DNA from: CBDHGY01 sp965263325 | GTDB lineage: Bacteria > Pseudomonadota > Alphaproteobacteria > Caulobacterales > Hyphomonadaceae | Direction: 5' to 3' | DNA: 64,000 bases | Assembly (NCBI GenBank): GCA_965263325.1 | Contig: CBDHGY010000002.1 | Coordinates: forward strand, 2,294,001 to 2,358,000 | Shown here: piece after piece, positions 50,989-59,951 of the stretch | How positions within the stretch are numbered: the stretch's first letter is position 1 | Layout of the letters: the number at the start of each line of letters is the position of its first letter | The notes under the pieces: model-generated | What the model was told of the DNA's origin: nothing | The model's input: only the letters and a program-made list of their open reading frames with translations | The model's database searches: none | Program-made: the position numbers and the translations under genes

Positions 50989-53292
50989 TCAATCTCCCAG
51001 CCCAGACAGGTTTAGTAGTCCTGCGCCGCAAGCCCGTTTGCAAAGGGTTGGGTCGCTTTCCAGTGGTTCTGTTCCGGGATACGCGGAACAAGAACTAATG
51101 CACTGGTCACCGTCACGCGGGCTGAGATTAGCCATCAGTAGATCTTTGATTTCAGTTGGTGTTTTGTCTGGATACTTCGCCATCATCAAGGCGAGCGCCG
51201 CTGATACGTGCGGCGCGGCCATGCTGGTTCCCTGCTCGTATGCGTAGAAGCAGTTGGCAACGCCTTGCCCTGTGACAGGATCAAAACAATCGCTGGCAGT
51301 TTTGGTCGATAGCACACCATCCGGGCGACCATCGCCATTGTCGTCGCGCATCAGGTCTCCGCCAGGTGCAAGAATATCAACTACGTCACCATGATTGGAG
51401 TATGGGGCGATAAATCCGCGAGCGTCTCCTGCCGCAACGGAAAGCACATTATTGCACCCGCCGGGGGCATAGAAGCTTGCATCAACGCGTGCATTACCTG
51501 CCGCCGAAACTACGAGCACTCCGCGCTCCGTAACCGAGTCGATCGCGTCCTGCAAAGATGCAGGGCAGAACTCAAACAGGCCAATCGAAAGATTGATAAT
51601 GTCTGCCGGGTTGGGGTTCCAAATCTCTTCATCATTCGGTCCGAGATCAGGCATCAATCCGCCCGCCCAGCGAATAGCGTCGGAAATATCTGACAATCTG
51701 CCACCGCACTTTCCGAGCGCGCGGACTGGGACGATTGTCACATTCCACGCACCGCCAGCAACACCATCGGCGTTATTGGTTGCGGCCGCGCCAATTGTTC
51801 CGGCGACATGCGTGCCGTGGTAGGAATTTGCTGCGAAAGGCTCATCCGGATTACAGATATCGCCCGGATCATTCGGGTCATCATCGCGTCCATCGCCATC
51901 ATTTCCCATGCGTGGGTCAGATACAAAATCGTATCCGGGGGCGATATTCGGTGAGCCAGCGATATCGGGGTGCGCCATTTCTAGGCCGGTATCTACCACG
52001 GCGACAACAACATCGCGCGATCCCTGAACCGCTTGCCGGGTCCAGAAATCCTCGAACCCGGCTCCGCCCAGCGTTTCACCGTCTCCTGAGCCTGCGTCCT
52101 GGAAGTGCCATTGCAGCGACCATAGAGGGTCGTTCGGCGTCGCTGTTATTGGACCGACTTGCGTTTGCTCCGGCGGTTTGCGGACAAACTGGTGATCAAA
52201 CACAAAGTCCTTTTCGACGTATTCGAACTCACCCGAGGCGCGCAGCTCTTTGATCATGCATTCTGTCGCCAATTGAGCATTTGTCTGAAGCAGGCCCGGG
52301 TCGATTGTTGCCGGGTCTTCGCAGATTGCCTCATCGCTGAGTGCAATCTCCGGGAGACCGACTTCTTCGATCGCAGTTCCATCTGCGAGTTGTTTAAGAT
52401 TAGGCCCTTGCCGTCCAATCTGGATCACCATTTGTCCTGCACGTGTTTTTTCGACATGCCCGGAGACGCCCAGTTTCTCCATCTTTTGGTACATCAGCGT
52501 TTCCGCATCCGTCTTCAGTTTCTGAGCGACATCCGATTCAGCAAGACGGCGGTTGGCCACTTGCAAAGCCCGTTTCGCGGCGATCGGCTTTAGTTCCTCA
52601 GGTTCCAAAGATTTAAATTCATCAAGCGTCTGAAGGCGCTGAAGTTCTTTTGCTTCGAGCTTCTGAACGGTTTGGATTTTGAGTTCCTGAAGTTTGGGTT
52701 GTTCCAACTGAACAAGAGAGCGTGTCTTTTGGAGACGTTCTGCCTGCGGAAGTTTCTTCAAAATCGGCGGCGGCGACAGGCTGCGGACTTTCGGCGCTCC
52801 TGGACGCTGCAAATCTGGGCGTGTCGGACGCGGAAGAGGTACTGGGCGCGGCGCAGGAAGCGACTCGAATTCGCTCTCGTCAGCCGTAGACTCTTCAAGC
52901 ATAACGGTTTCTTCGAGAACGACCATTTCTTCAGGTTCATCCTCTGTAATTTCGGGCGCTGAAACCATTGCGAGGGAGACTTCAAGCACTTCTGCGGGTT
53001 TCACCACAATCGATCCGACAGCGTAGCGTGACCCCGCTGATGCGGTCCGGACGGTCATGTCATTACGCAGCGTGCCCGCTACAGCGCGTTGTTCGACGTC
53101 AGCGCGTTCGAGCGTGGAGCCTTTGTCGGTTTTTTCGACTTTGCGCCCATTGATCTGCTTCATAGAGGCACTGGCAAGCTCGCTTGCGCGATCAATGCGC
53201 TCTTGTCGGTCACCGCATGCTGAAAGCAATAGCGCACCAGCTGCAGCGGTTATGACCAATTTCTTCGGTCCCCGGACCCATTCACTCAACAT
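50989..53292 (-). CDS. Subtilisin-like (S8) serine peptidase lipoprotein
   Basis: A 767-residue lipoprotein, signal to LLLSAC. Order: lipid anchor; acidic/Pro-rich region with a Gln/Lys/Leu coil (about residues 185-265); a pro-region-like segment up to about 390; and the S8 catalytic domain with Asp434 in VVDTGLEMAHPDIAG, His492 in NSYHGTHVAGT and Ser690 in GTSMAAPHVSA. An Asp-rich metal-binding-type loop (GNDGDGRDDDPND) lies between. It heads a four-gene operon and should act in the periplasm or outside the cell. The start has no close rival. Confidence 0.92.
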   Translation of the reverse strand: MLSEWVRGPKKLVITAAAGALLLSACGDRQERIDRASELASASMKQINGRKVEKTDKGSTLERADVEQRAVAGTLRNDMTVRTASAGSRYAVGSIVVKPAEVLEVSLAMVSAPEITEDEPEEMVVLEETVMLEESTADESEFESLPAPRPVPLPRPTRPDLQRPGAPKVRSLSPPPILKKLPQAERLQKTRSLVQLEQPKLQELKIQTVQKLEAKELQRLQTLDEFKSLEPEELKPIAAKRALQVANRRLAESDVAQKLKTDAETLMYQKMEKLGVSGHVEKTRAGQMVIQIGRQGPNLKQLADGTAIEEVGLPEIALSDEAICEDPATIDPGLLQTNAQLATECMIKELRASGEFEYVEKDFVFDHQFVRKPPEQTQVGPITATPNDPLWSLQWHFQDAGSGDGETLGGAGFEDFWTRQAVQGSRDVVVAVVDTGLEMAHPDIAGSPNIAPGYDFVSDPRMGNDGDGRDDDPNDPGDICNPDEPFAANSYHGTHVAGTIGAAATNNADGVAGGAWNVTIVPVRALGKCGGRLSDISDAIRWAGGLMPDLGPNDEEIWNPNPADIINLSIGLFEFCPASLQDAIDSVTERGVLVVSAAGNARVDASFYAPGGCNNVLSVAAGDARGFIAPYSNHGDVVDILAPGGDLMRDDNGDGRPDGVLSTKTASDCFDPVTGQGVANCFYAYEQGTSMAAPHVSAALALMMAKYPDKTPTEIKDLLMANLSPRDGDQCISSCSAYPGTEPLESDPTLCKRACGAGLLNLSGLGD

Positions 53293-53477
53293 CGAAGCTG
53301 TCCCTTGTTCTGATTACTCGGCCTAGCAGTTCTCCCGCCACATTAACCTTCCAGCAACCATCTGACGAGGGGTACAAGACAATTTCATCTCGATGGAAAA
53401 AATGTGGCAAAGCCTGAAGAAATCGGGAATAGGCTATCGTGACTGGGCATTCGCGATGTCAGGGCGGGAGAAAAGCT

Positions 53478-53888
53478 ATGGAATTGAAAGACCTAGCGAT
53501 TGGAGCAGGCATTGCTCTGCTGGTGCTATTGATCTTCCGATTGGCCAATATTCACCGCGAGCGAGGCTCTTACGCTGTGTTATTGCTGGCGGTTGTTTTG
53601 CCCTATGCCGTAGTTGCGGCAGACACTCATGCACCTGATCTGCTGGACCAAGGGCTGATTTTGTCAGGGTTTGCAGCGATCGCGATGGCTGGCGCACGCT
53701 GGAATCTTTGGTTGGTCGTATTCGGATTTGTCGCTCACGCAGTACTGGTAGCGATTGCTCACTATACATCGCTGCTCGAGTTGATGCCCACCTGGTATGG
53801 GGCGGTTTGTCTAGGGTTTGACTTAGTGATTGCTATTGGCTTGGCCGGCTTCTTGGCTCAGGGCCGGAAATTGTCAGATATGACCTGA
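53478..53888 (+). CDS. Small membrane protein, unknown function
   Basis: A 136-residue protein with four predicted helices (about residues 3-20, 30-48, 58-80 and 105-127), starting at the ATG at 53478 after GGGAG. No family was recognised. It is transcribed alone, divergent from the subtilase operon, and ends at a bidirectional terminator shared with the P450 gene. Confidence 0.65.
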   Translation: MELKDLAIGAGIALLVLLIFRLANIHRERGSYAVLLLAVVLPYAVVAADTHAPDLLDQGLILSGFAAIAMAGARWNLWLVVFGFVAHAVLVAIAHYTSLLELMPTWYGAVCLGFDLVIAIGLAGFLAQGRKLSDMT

Positions 53889-53891
53889 CAA

Positions 53892-53917
53892 AAAGCCCGG
53901 CACAGCGGCCGGGCTTT
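53892..53917. terminator. Bidirectional terminator between the membrane protein and P450 genes
   Basis: AAAGCCCGG (53892-53900) pairs with CCGGGCTTT (53909-53917). The minus strand continues with TTG and the plus strand with TTC-rich sequence, so it can serve both convergent genes, ending at 53888 and 53944. Confidence 0.8.
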
Positions 53918-53943
53918 CAAAGGGAGAACAGATCCCAGAGACT

Positions 53944-55272
53944 TTATTTCGCATGAAGCTTCACGGGCATCCAAGTGTATCCGTTTACGAAGCCGTTTGC
54001 TGTCCGGCTCGGCGTATCGAGCATTTCGATACGGTCAAAACGTGCAAGCAATTCTTCCCAAAGCACGCGCAGCTGCATTTCACCAAGACGGTTCCCAACG
54101 CAACGGTGGATACCAAATCCAAACGACAAGTGATTCCGCGCCTGCTTGCGATCAATGATGACGCGGTTTGGATCCTCATCCCAAAAATCTTCATCGCGGT
54201 TGCCCGACGCGTACCACATGCCGACCATATCGCCTTTTTTAATGAGCTTGCCGCCGACCTCAACATCGCGAACCGCGGTTCGGCGCATATGCGCAAGCGG
54301 TGTTTGCCAACGGATGATTTCAGAAATCATGTTAGGAATAAGCTCTTGATTTGCCTTGAGTTTATCAAATTCCTCAGGCCATAGGTTCATGGCGCGAACA
54401 GACCCCGTCATAGAGTTCCGCGTGGTGTCGTTTCCGCCAACAATCAACAGAATGATGTTGCCAAGATATTCCATTGGCTCCATGTTTTTTGTGTTTTCGC
54501 CGTGCGCAAGCATGGAAACTAGATCCATAACGGGCTCGCGGTTGATCCGGTCATTCCAGTGCTCTGTGAAAAATGCGAGGCATTCGAGAAGTTCCGATTT
54601 CCACTGTTCTTCGCCGCCGGGGCAGAGGTCAGGGTTTTCCCGGCCTGTTGTGATGTCTGACCAATGAGTGAGCTTGCGCCGATCAGCCTGATCCACACCA
54701 AACAGGGTTGCGAGCATCATAGCTGTGAGTTCGATAGAAACTTTGTCGACCCAGTCAAACGCTTCGCCAACCGGTAAGCTATCAAGAACTTTTTGTGTGC
54801 GTTCGCGAATTAGCGGCTCAAATTTCTTCAACATGGCTGGGCCAACTGCGCCCTGAACTGTTTTGCGCTGAACGTCGTGCTTCGGCGGGTCCATCGCGAT
54901 AAACATTGGGAGCTCAAAGCCTTCGGTTTGTTGACCGAGGACAATGCCGCCATGTTCCCAGCTGGAGGAGAAATCCTTCCAGTTGATATCGACTTCCATA
55001 ATGTCTTTGTATTTCGTGAGAGACCAGTAAGCTCCAACCGCGCTGTCTGGGCAGTAGTGAATAGGGGCTTCTTTGCGCATGCGCGCGAAATATTCGTGAA
55101 ACTTATCCTGACGCCAAATCTCGCGGTCTGCGATGTTGAAAGTGGCAAGATCAATGTCTGTAGCGTCTGGCAACTCTTCGCCAAACTCGTAATTCGTTTC
55201 GTGCAGTTTTTCGTACGGCGTCTTGTGCGGGCGTTCGAGGCCGTAATCAAATTTGTGCGCTGTATCAGCCAT
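53944..55272 (-). CDS. Cytochrome P450, CYP153-like alkane/fatty acid hydroxylase
   Basis: A 442-residue soluble P450. Haem ligand Cys391 in FGFGIHRCVGNRLGEMQL, the oxygen-binding I helix GGNDTTRNSMTG, and ExxR in SEIIRWQ match the CYP153 family of terminal alkane/fatty-acid hydroxylases. No ferredoxin or ferredoxin reductase gene is nearby, so redox partners must come from elsewhere. It is downstream of the dnaK terminator and so needs its own promoter. The CYP153 assignment is from motif resemblance. Confidence 0.85.
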   Translation of the reverse strand: MADTAHKFDYGLERPHKTPYEKLHETNYEFGEELPDATDIDLATFNIADREIWRQDKFHEYFARMRKEAPIHYCPDSAVGAYWSLTKYKDIMEVDINWKDFSSSWEHGGIVLGQQTEGFELPMFIAMDPPKHDVQRKTVQGAVGPAMLKKFEPLIRERTQKVLDSLPVGEAFDWVDKVSIELTAMMLATLFGVDQADRRKLTHWSDITTGRENPDLCPGGEEQWKSELLECLAFFTEHWNDRINREPVMDLVSMLAHGENTKNMEPMEYLGNIILLIVGGNDTTRNSMTGSVRAMNLWPEEFDKLKANQELIPNMISEIIRWQTPLAHMRRTAVRDVEVGGKLIKKGDMVGMWYASGNRDEDFWDEDPNRVIIDRKQARNHLSFGFGIHRCVGNRLGEMQLRVLWEELLARFDRIEMLDTPSRTANGFVNGYTWMPVKLHAK

Positions 55273-55381
55273 CTTTCAATCTTCCTCCATCAGATTTCCT
55301 GTTCTGAATGATAAATAGCACGTTCAGCTTAAAAAAACCATGACGCATGCGTCATTTTTATTGAGACGTCGACTCCACAGC

Positions 55382-55412
55382 AAAAAAGCCACGCTTTTCA
55401 GAGCGTGGCTTT
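55382..55412 (-). terminator. Intrinsic terminator of dnaK
   Basis: AAAGCCACGCT (55385-55395) pairs with AGCGTGGCTTT (55402-55412); the minus strand continues with TTTTTTG. It lies 22 bases after the dnaK stop. Confidence 0.9.
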
Positions 55413-55434
55413 CTCAAAATTTGCGAGGCTATCC

Positions 55435-57342
55435 TTAGGCTGACTGTTTCTCGTCGCCGTCGACCTCTTCGAAATCGGCATCGACGACGTCATCTGCCGC
55501 GGCATCCGCAGCAGCGTCGGCATGCGCTTTAGACTCTTCCTGGCTGGCATAGATGGCCTCGCCGAGCTTCATCGCCGCAGACATCAGCGCCTGATGCTTG
55601 GCTGTAATCTCAGCGGCATTTTCGGTCTCTGCCGCTTCCTTCAGCTCTTTCGCGGCCGCTTCGATTTCCGCCTTCACATCGCCGGAGACTTTGTCGGCAT
55701 GCTCTTCGAGTTGCTTCTCTGTCTGATGGATCAAGCCCTCAGCATTGTTTTTCGCTTCGACGAGTTCGCGGCGGGCCTTGTCAGCGTCAGCATTCGCTTC
55801 CGCATCTTCCATCATTTTCTTGATGTCTTCCTCATTGAGGCCGCCATCTGCCTGGATGGTGATTTGCTGCTCTTTGCCTGTGCCCTTGTCTTTTGCAGAG
55901 ACAGATACGATGCCGTTTGCATCGATATCGAATGTCACTTCGATCTGTGGCAGGCCACGCGGAGCAGGCGGAATGCCCTCCAAATTGAAGTCACCCAGCG
56001 GTTTGTTGTCTGCCGCCATCTCGCGCTCACCCTGGAAAACTTTAATGGTCACGGCCGGCTGGTTGTCTTCAGCAGTTGAGAAGGTCTGCGATTTCTTTGT
56101 TGGGATCGTCGTGTTGCGATCGATCAGGCGCGTAAACACGCCGCCGAGCGTTTCGATCCCGAGCGACAGCGGGGTCACATCAAGTAGCACCACGTCTTTC
56201 ACGTCGCCTTGAAGAACGCCGCCCTGGATCGCTGCGCCAACCGCGACGACTTCGTCAGGGTTTACCCCTTTGTGTGGGGCTTTTCCGAAGAATTTCTCCA
56301 CCGCTTCCTGCACAGCAGGCATGCGGGTCATACCGCCGACGAGCACGACCTCATCGATATCGCCAGCAGTCTTACTTGCGTCTTTGAGGGCCTTTCTGCA
56401 TGGCTCGATCGTACGTTTTACGAGGTCTTCGACGAGGCTTTCCAGCTTCGCGCGCGACAGCTTCATGTTGAGGTGTTTCGGGCCAGAAGCGTCCGCCGTA
56501 ATAAACGGCAAGTTCACATCGTAAGATGACGCAGTAGAAAGCTCTTTCTTGGCTTTCTCTGCTTCTTCTTTCAGACGCTGTAGCGCCATTTTGTCGGCCT
56601 TCAGATCGATGCCCTGATCTTTCTTAAATTCGTCAGCGAAGTGATCCACGATGCGCAGGTCAAAATCTTCACCGCCGAGGAATGTATCGCCATTCGTGGA
56701 GAGCACTTCGAAAACGCCCTCGCCAATATCGAGGATCGAGACATCAAATGTACCGCCGCCAAGGTCATAAACCGCGATGGTCTTGTTGCCGCCTTTATCC
56801 ATACCGTAGGCAAGCGCAGCAGCGGTTGGCTCGTTAATGATCCGCTTAACGTCGAGTCCTGCGATTTTGCCGGCGTCTTTGGTGGCCTGGCGCTGGGCAT
56901 CGTTAAAGTATGCTGGGACCGTGATGACAGCCTCTGTAACTTCTGTGCCGAGATAATCTTCAGCTGTTTCCTTCATCTTGGTGAGAATGAAGGCTGAGAT
57001 TTCCTGAGGCGCATACTCCTTGTCGCGCCCCTTCACCCAAGCATCACCGTTCGGGCCGCGTACGATCTCAAATGGTGCAAGCTCTTTGTCTTTTTGTGCT
57101 GTTGGGTCGTCATAGGTGCGGCCAATCAGGCGCTTAATCGCATAAAAGGTGAAATCCGGGTTGGTAACGGCCTGACGGCGGGCTGTCTGGCCAATCAGTC
57201 GCTCGCCGCCTTCTGTAAACGCCACAACGGAGGGCGTTGTGCGTGCACCCTCTGAGTTTGCGATCACTTTTGCGTCGCCGCCTTCCATAACCGCAACACA
57301 TGAGTTGGTGGTGCCGAGGTCGATACCGATAATCTTGGACAT
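55435..57342 (-). CDS. dnaK: Molecular chaperone DnaK
   Basis: A 635-residue Hsp70. ATPase start MSKIIGIDLGTTNSCVAVMEGG, phosphate loop IAVYDLGGGTFDVSILD, and GGMTRMPAVQE; the substrate domain has DVTPLSLGIETLGG, and a C-terminal helical lid ends in an acidic VDADFEEVDGDEKQSA tail. It works with GrpE (present here) and DnaJ (not adjacent). A sigma-32-like promoter lies upstream (57468-57495). GrpE and HrcA lie further upstream, with a membrane protein gene between. Confidence 0.97.
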   Translation of the reverse strand: MSKIIGIDLGTTNSCVAVMEGGDAKVIANSEGARTTPSVVAFTEGGERLIGQTARRQAVTNPDFTFYAIKRLIGRTYDDPTAQKDKELAPFEIVRGPNGDAWVKGRDKEYAPQEISAFILTKMKETAEDYLGTEVTEAVITVPAYFNDAQRQATKDAGKIAGLDVKRIINEPTAAALAYGMDKGGNKTIAVYDLGGGTFDVSILDIGEGVFEVLSTNGDTFLGGEDFDLRIVDHFADEFKKDQGIDLKADKMALQRLKEEAEKAKKELSTASSYDVNLPFITADASGPKHLNMKLSRAKLESLVEDLVKRTIEPCRKALKDASKTAGDIDEVVLVGGMTRMPAVQEAVEKFFGKAPHKGVNPDEVVAVGAAIQGGVLQGDVKDVVLLDVTPLSLGIETLGGVFTRLIDRNTTIPTKKSQTFSTAEDNQPAVTIKVFQGEREMAADNKPLGDFNLEGIPPAPRGLPQIEVTFDIDANGIVSVSAKDKGTGKEQQITIQADGGLNEEDIKKMMEDAEANADADKARRELVEAKNNAEGLIHQTEKQLEEHADKVSGDVKAEIEAAAKELKEAAETENAAEITAKHQALMSAAMKLGEAIYASQEESKAHADAAADAAADDVVDADFEEVDGDEKQSA

Positions 57343-57467
57343 ATACTTTTCTCTCTTCTTTCAGCTGCCGCCGGTCATGGGTGATCGGCCTGAAGGTCAG
57401 CGCCGTTGAACGGCAGCACTACGGGATGGAGCGCTGAGGGCTCGCGCCATCAGCAATTCATGCTGCG

Positions 57468-57495
57468 ATATGGTGAGTTTTACCCGCTGCTCAAG
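57468..57495 (-). promoter_or_regulatory. Sigma-32-like heat-shock promoter of dnaK
   Basis: On the minus strand CTTGAG (57490-57495) and CACCATAT (57468-57475) are separated by 14 bases, close to the sigma-32 consensus CTTGAA-N11-16-CCCCATNT. The leader to the dnaK start at 57342 would be about 115 bases. It accounts for heat-shock control of dnaK. Confidence 0.75.
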
Positions 57496-57592
57496 TGAAA
57501 AATTTCTGATTTTGTGAGTCTTTTTTCGGGGGGTCGAAATTGCGCGCTTTAGGGTGTATAGTGCGTCGCCGATTTTGAAACTGGCGCGCTCG

Positions 57593-58048
57593 TCAAGCGC
57601 TGCTGTTGCTTGAAGATTGCCAAAATTTGTGCCGCATCCAAAACATAATCAGCGCCGAAGATTGTGCGGCGGGCAAGCCGATGGCGCTGGCAACCCTAAA
57701 CGACAAGTCCAATCGGTATAGTGGAAAGTTGAGTGTAATCTTCGAAACTAAGAAAATCGCGAGTACAGCGACGAGGACAAATGCGAAAACAGATGCGCCC
57801 AAAACCACTATTAGTGATCTAGATGGCCTATCCGAAATAAATGCGAATAGAAAAACATTTCCTAGGAATGCACTAAACCAAATAGCTCCAGCCACCACCT
57901 CATAACCAGAGCCAAGAACGCTGCTTGTGTCCAATGAGCGGAGATAATGGATCCAAGGATTGCAAAACGTTGCAACGAATATGCACGGCAAAAACGATGA
58001 GAAGACACCTATCCGCGGATCTTTTGGTTCGAATAAGAGGCGCGGCAT
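57593..58048 (-). CDS. Hypothetical four-helix membrane protein between dnaK and grpE
   Basis: A 151-residue protein with about four helices, opening MPRLLFEPKDPRIGVFSSFLPCIFVATFC. No family was recognised. The DNA is AT-richer than the flanking heat-shock genes, suggesting it was acquired. It sits in the gap between grpE and dnaK, on their strand, with 250 bases and the dnaK promoter after it. The ATG at 58048 is preferred over a TTG two codons upstream. Confidence 0.55.
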   Translation of the reverse strand: MPRLLFEPKDPRIGVFSSFLPCIFVATFCNPWIHYLRSLDTSSVLGSGYEVVAGAIWFSAFLGNVFLFAFISDRPSRSLIVVLGASVFAFVLVAVLAIFLVSKITLNFPLYRLDLSFRVASAIGLPAAQSSALIMFWMRHKFWQSSSNSSA

Positions 58049-58129
58049 GATCAAGTCCTATTGTCCGTACTTTGCGGACAGTAGCAACCAGCGTTTAAAT
58101 TATATCTGTTCCGAAGCGTAAAATTCGCT

Positions 58130-58777
58130 CTAATTCACCTGCCCTGAGCTGACGGTCACCATGGCTGCACGCAGCACGCGTTCACCGATTTTCCAGCCGG
58201 GCTGGAAGCATTCAGCAATCGCACCGTTTGCATGCTCGCTCGGCACATTCGCAACCGCCTGATGCAAGTTTGGATCAAACGCATCGCCGGGTGCAGCATC
58301 AATGACTGTGACACCATTACGTGCAAACACCGCGTGCAGTTCTTTCTGCGTCATCTCAATTCCGCCAAGCAAATTCTTGCCTTGCTCAGATAAAGATTCG
58401 CGCTCAGCTTCTGGCAGGGCTTCGAGGGCGCGGGACATATTGTCTGAGACGCTGAGGAGATCGCCGGCAAACTTCTCGATTGCAAAGGTTCGCGCGTCCT
58501 GAACTTCTTTTGCAGCCCGTTTGCGGATGTTCTGTGCCTCGGCAAGCGTCCGCAGCAGCTGATCTTTGGCATCCGCCAGCTCTGCTTCCAGAACCAGTAC
58601 AGGATCTGCGGGTGTATCAGGGGTTTCCCTCGCAGAATCTTCTGCTGTTTCTTTGCCTTTATTGGCTTTCAGAAACGCGTCTGCCGCATCTTTCAGGTCC
58701 TTTTTGGAGGCACCCGGCTGAAGATCGACAATGTTTTCGCCGTCGCTATTCTCACCCAGCTTGTTCTCGTCACTCAT
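58130..58777 (-). CDS. grpE: Nucleotide exchange factor GrpE
   Basis: A 215-residue GrpE with a long acidic N-terminus, the paired-helix dimer region (LVLEAELADAKDQLLRTLAEAQNIRKRAAKE) and the C-terminal beta domain ending in FQPGWKIGERVLRAAMVTVSSG. It releases ADP from DnaK. The gene follows hrcA by 9 bases, so they share the sigma-32-like promoter. Confidence 0.96.
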   Translation of the reverse strand: MSDENKLGENSDGENIVDLQPGASKKDLKDAADAFLKANKGKETAEDSARETPDTPADPVLVLEAELADAKDQLLRTLAEAQNIRKRAAKEVQDARTFAIEKFAGDLLSVSDNMSRALEALPEAERESLSEQGKNLLGGIEMTQKELHAVFARNGVTVIDAAPGDAFDPNLHQAVANVPSEHANGAIAECFQPGWKIGERVLRAAMVTVSSGQVN

Positions 58778-58786
58778 AACACGCCC

Positions 58787-59860
58787 TTAGTCTTGTGTAC
58801 GCTTGCCATCGGCAATTTCGCCAACAACCTTCGCTGTATAATCAACCATTGGAATAACGCGAGCATAATTCAGCCGAGTTGGCCCAATTATGCCCAGCGC
58901 CCCAATAACCTGTCTTGTCGCGCTCATATAGGGAGCAACAATAACACTTGAACCCGAAAGCGGAAAAAGCCTGTTTTCCTTGCCGATGAACAGGCGCACG
59001 CCTTCAGCTTCATTTGCAGCGTCCAAGACATCCAAAAGGCTTTGTTGGCGCTCCATCGCCTCGAATAGCTGTCGGACGCGGTCGAGATCTTCCGCCGCCT
59101 GGGCATCTTCCAGCAAGTTGGCGCGCCCGCGAATGATGAGTGCGCGGCCCTGGCCGGGGGCAGTTCCAGACCATTCTGCAAGACCGGCTTCAACGAGCTT
59201 GGTTGCCGCTACGTCGAGTTCAGCCTCTCGGTTTTTCAGTTCCTCGCCGATTTGCTGGCTGGCTTCGCTGAGCGTTCGGCCTTTAAGCCGTGTGGAGAGA
59301 TAATTCCCTGCCTCAATCAAAGTCGTCTGAGGCAATCCTGCAGGTATCGGCAAGAGGCGATTTTCGACATCGCCGTCTTCGGTGACGAGCACACACAACG
59401 CTTCGCTGTCGCCTAACGGGACAAACTCTACGTGCCGAACCGGAACGTCGCGCGTTGGTGAGGAGACCAATCCTGCTCCGCCCGCAAGACCGGAGAGCAG
59501 ATCGGATGCCTCGTTCAGCACGCCAGACATGTCTCGCCCCGCCGCGCTGAGCCGCGCATCAATTTCCTTACGGTCCGCTTCTGAGGGTTCGCCGAGTTCA
59601 AGGAAGCCATCAACGAACAGGCGCAGGCCCGCATGGGTGGGCAAGCGCCCGGCTGAGATATGCGGCGCGTCAAGCAAACCCATCTCGGCCAAATCCGCCA
59701 TGACATTTCGAATAGATGCTGAAGACAGCGAGATAGACCCCTTTGCCAGGGTGCGCGAACCGACAGGCTCACCGGTTTCCAAATAGGTTTCAACAACTTC
59801 CTTAAAGATCGCACGGGAGCGCTCGTCCAGCATCTGCATGATCGAAGGGGTGGTCGTCAT
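58787..59860 (-). CDS. hrcA: Heat-inducible transcription repressor HrcA
   Basis: A 357-residue repressor that normally binds CIRCE. N-terminal winged helix LDERSRAIFKEVVETYLETGEPVGSRTLAKG, then GAF-like domains with FVPLGDSEALCVLV and VRLFIGKENRLFPLSGSSVIVAPY. No CIRCE inverted repeat was seen upstream. The ATG at 59860 has no Shine-Dalgarno and lies 9 bases from the -10 of a sigma-32-like promoter, suggesting a leaderless mRNA. ATGs at residues 8 and 10 are alternatives. It heads the hrcA-grpE pair. Confidence 0.95.
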   Translation of the reverse strand: MTTTPSIMQMLDERSRAIFKEVVETYLETGEPVGSRTLAKGSISLSSASIRNVMADLAEMGLLDAPHISAGRLPTHAGLRLFVDGFLELGEPSEADRKEIDARLSAAGRDMSGVLNEASDLLSGLAGGAGLVSSPTRDVPVRHVEFVPLGDSEALCVLVTEDGDVENRLLPIPAGLPQTTLIEAGNYLSTRLKGRTLSEASQQIGEELKNREAELDVAATKLVEAGLAEWSGTAPGQGRALIIRGRANLLEDAQAAEDLDRVRQLFEAMERQQSLLDVLDAANEAEGVRLFIGKENRLFPLSGSSVIVAPYMSATRQVIGALGIIGPTRLNYARVIPMVDYTAKVVGEIADGKRTQD

Positions 59861-59868
59861 AAATATTG

Positions 59869-59896
59869 GATAGGGGTCTTAAGAGCGGGATTCAAC
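59869..59896 (-). promoter_or_regulatory. Sigma-32-like promoter of hrcA-grpE
   Basis: On the minus strand GTTGAA (59891-59896) and CCCCTATC (59869-59876) are 14 bases apart, the same spacing as at dnaK. The expected start point falls at or next to the hrcA ATG (59860), implying leaderless translation. The match to CCCCATNT is weaker than at dnaK. Confidence 0.5.
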
Positions 59897-59951
59897 CAGT
59901 CACCTGTTTTGGCGCGACGTCGCACTAAATGAATGGCGCCTCAGTGAGACC

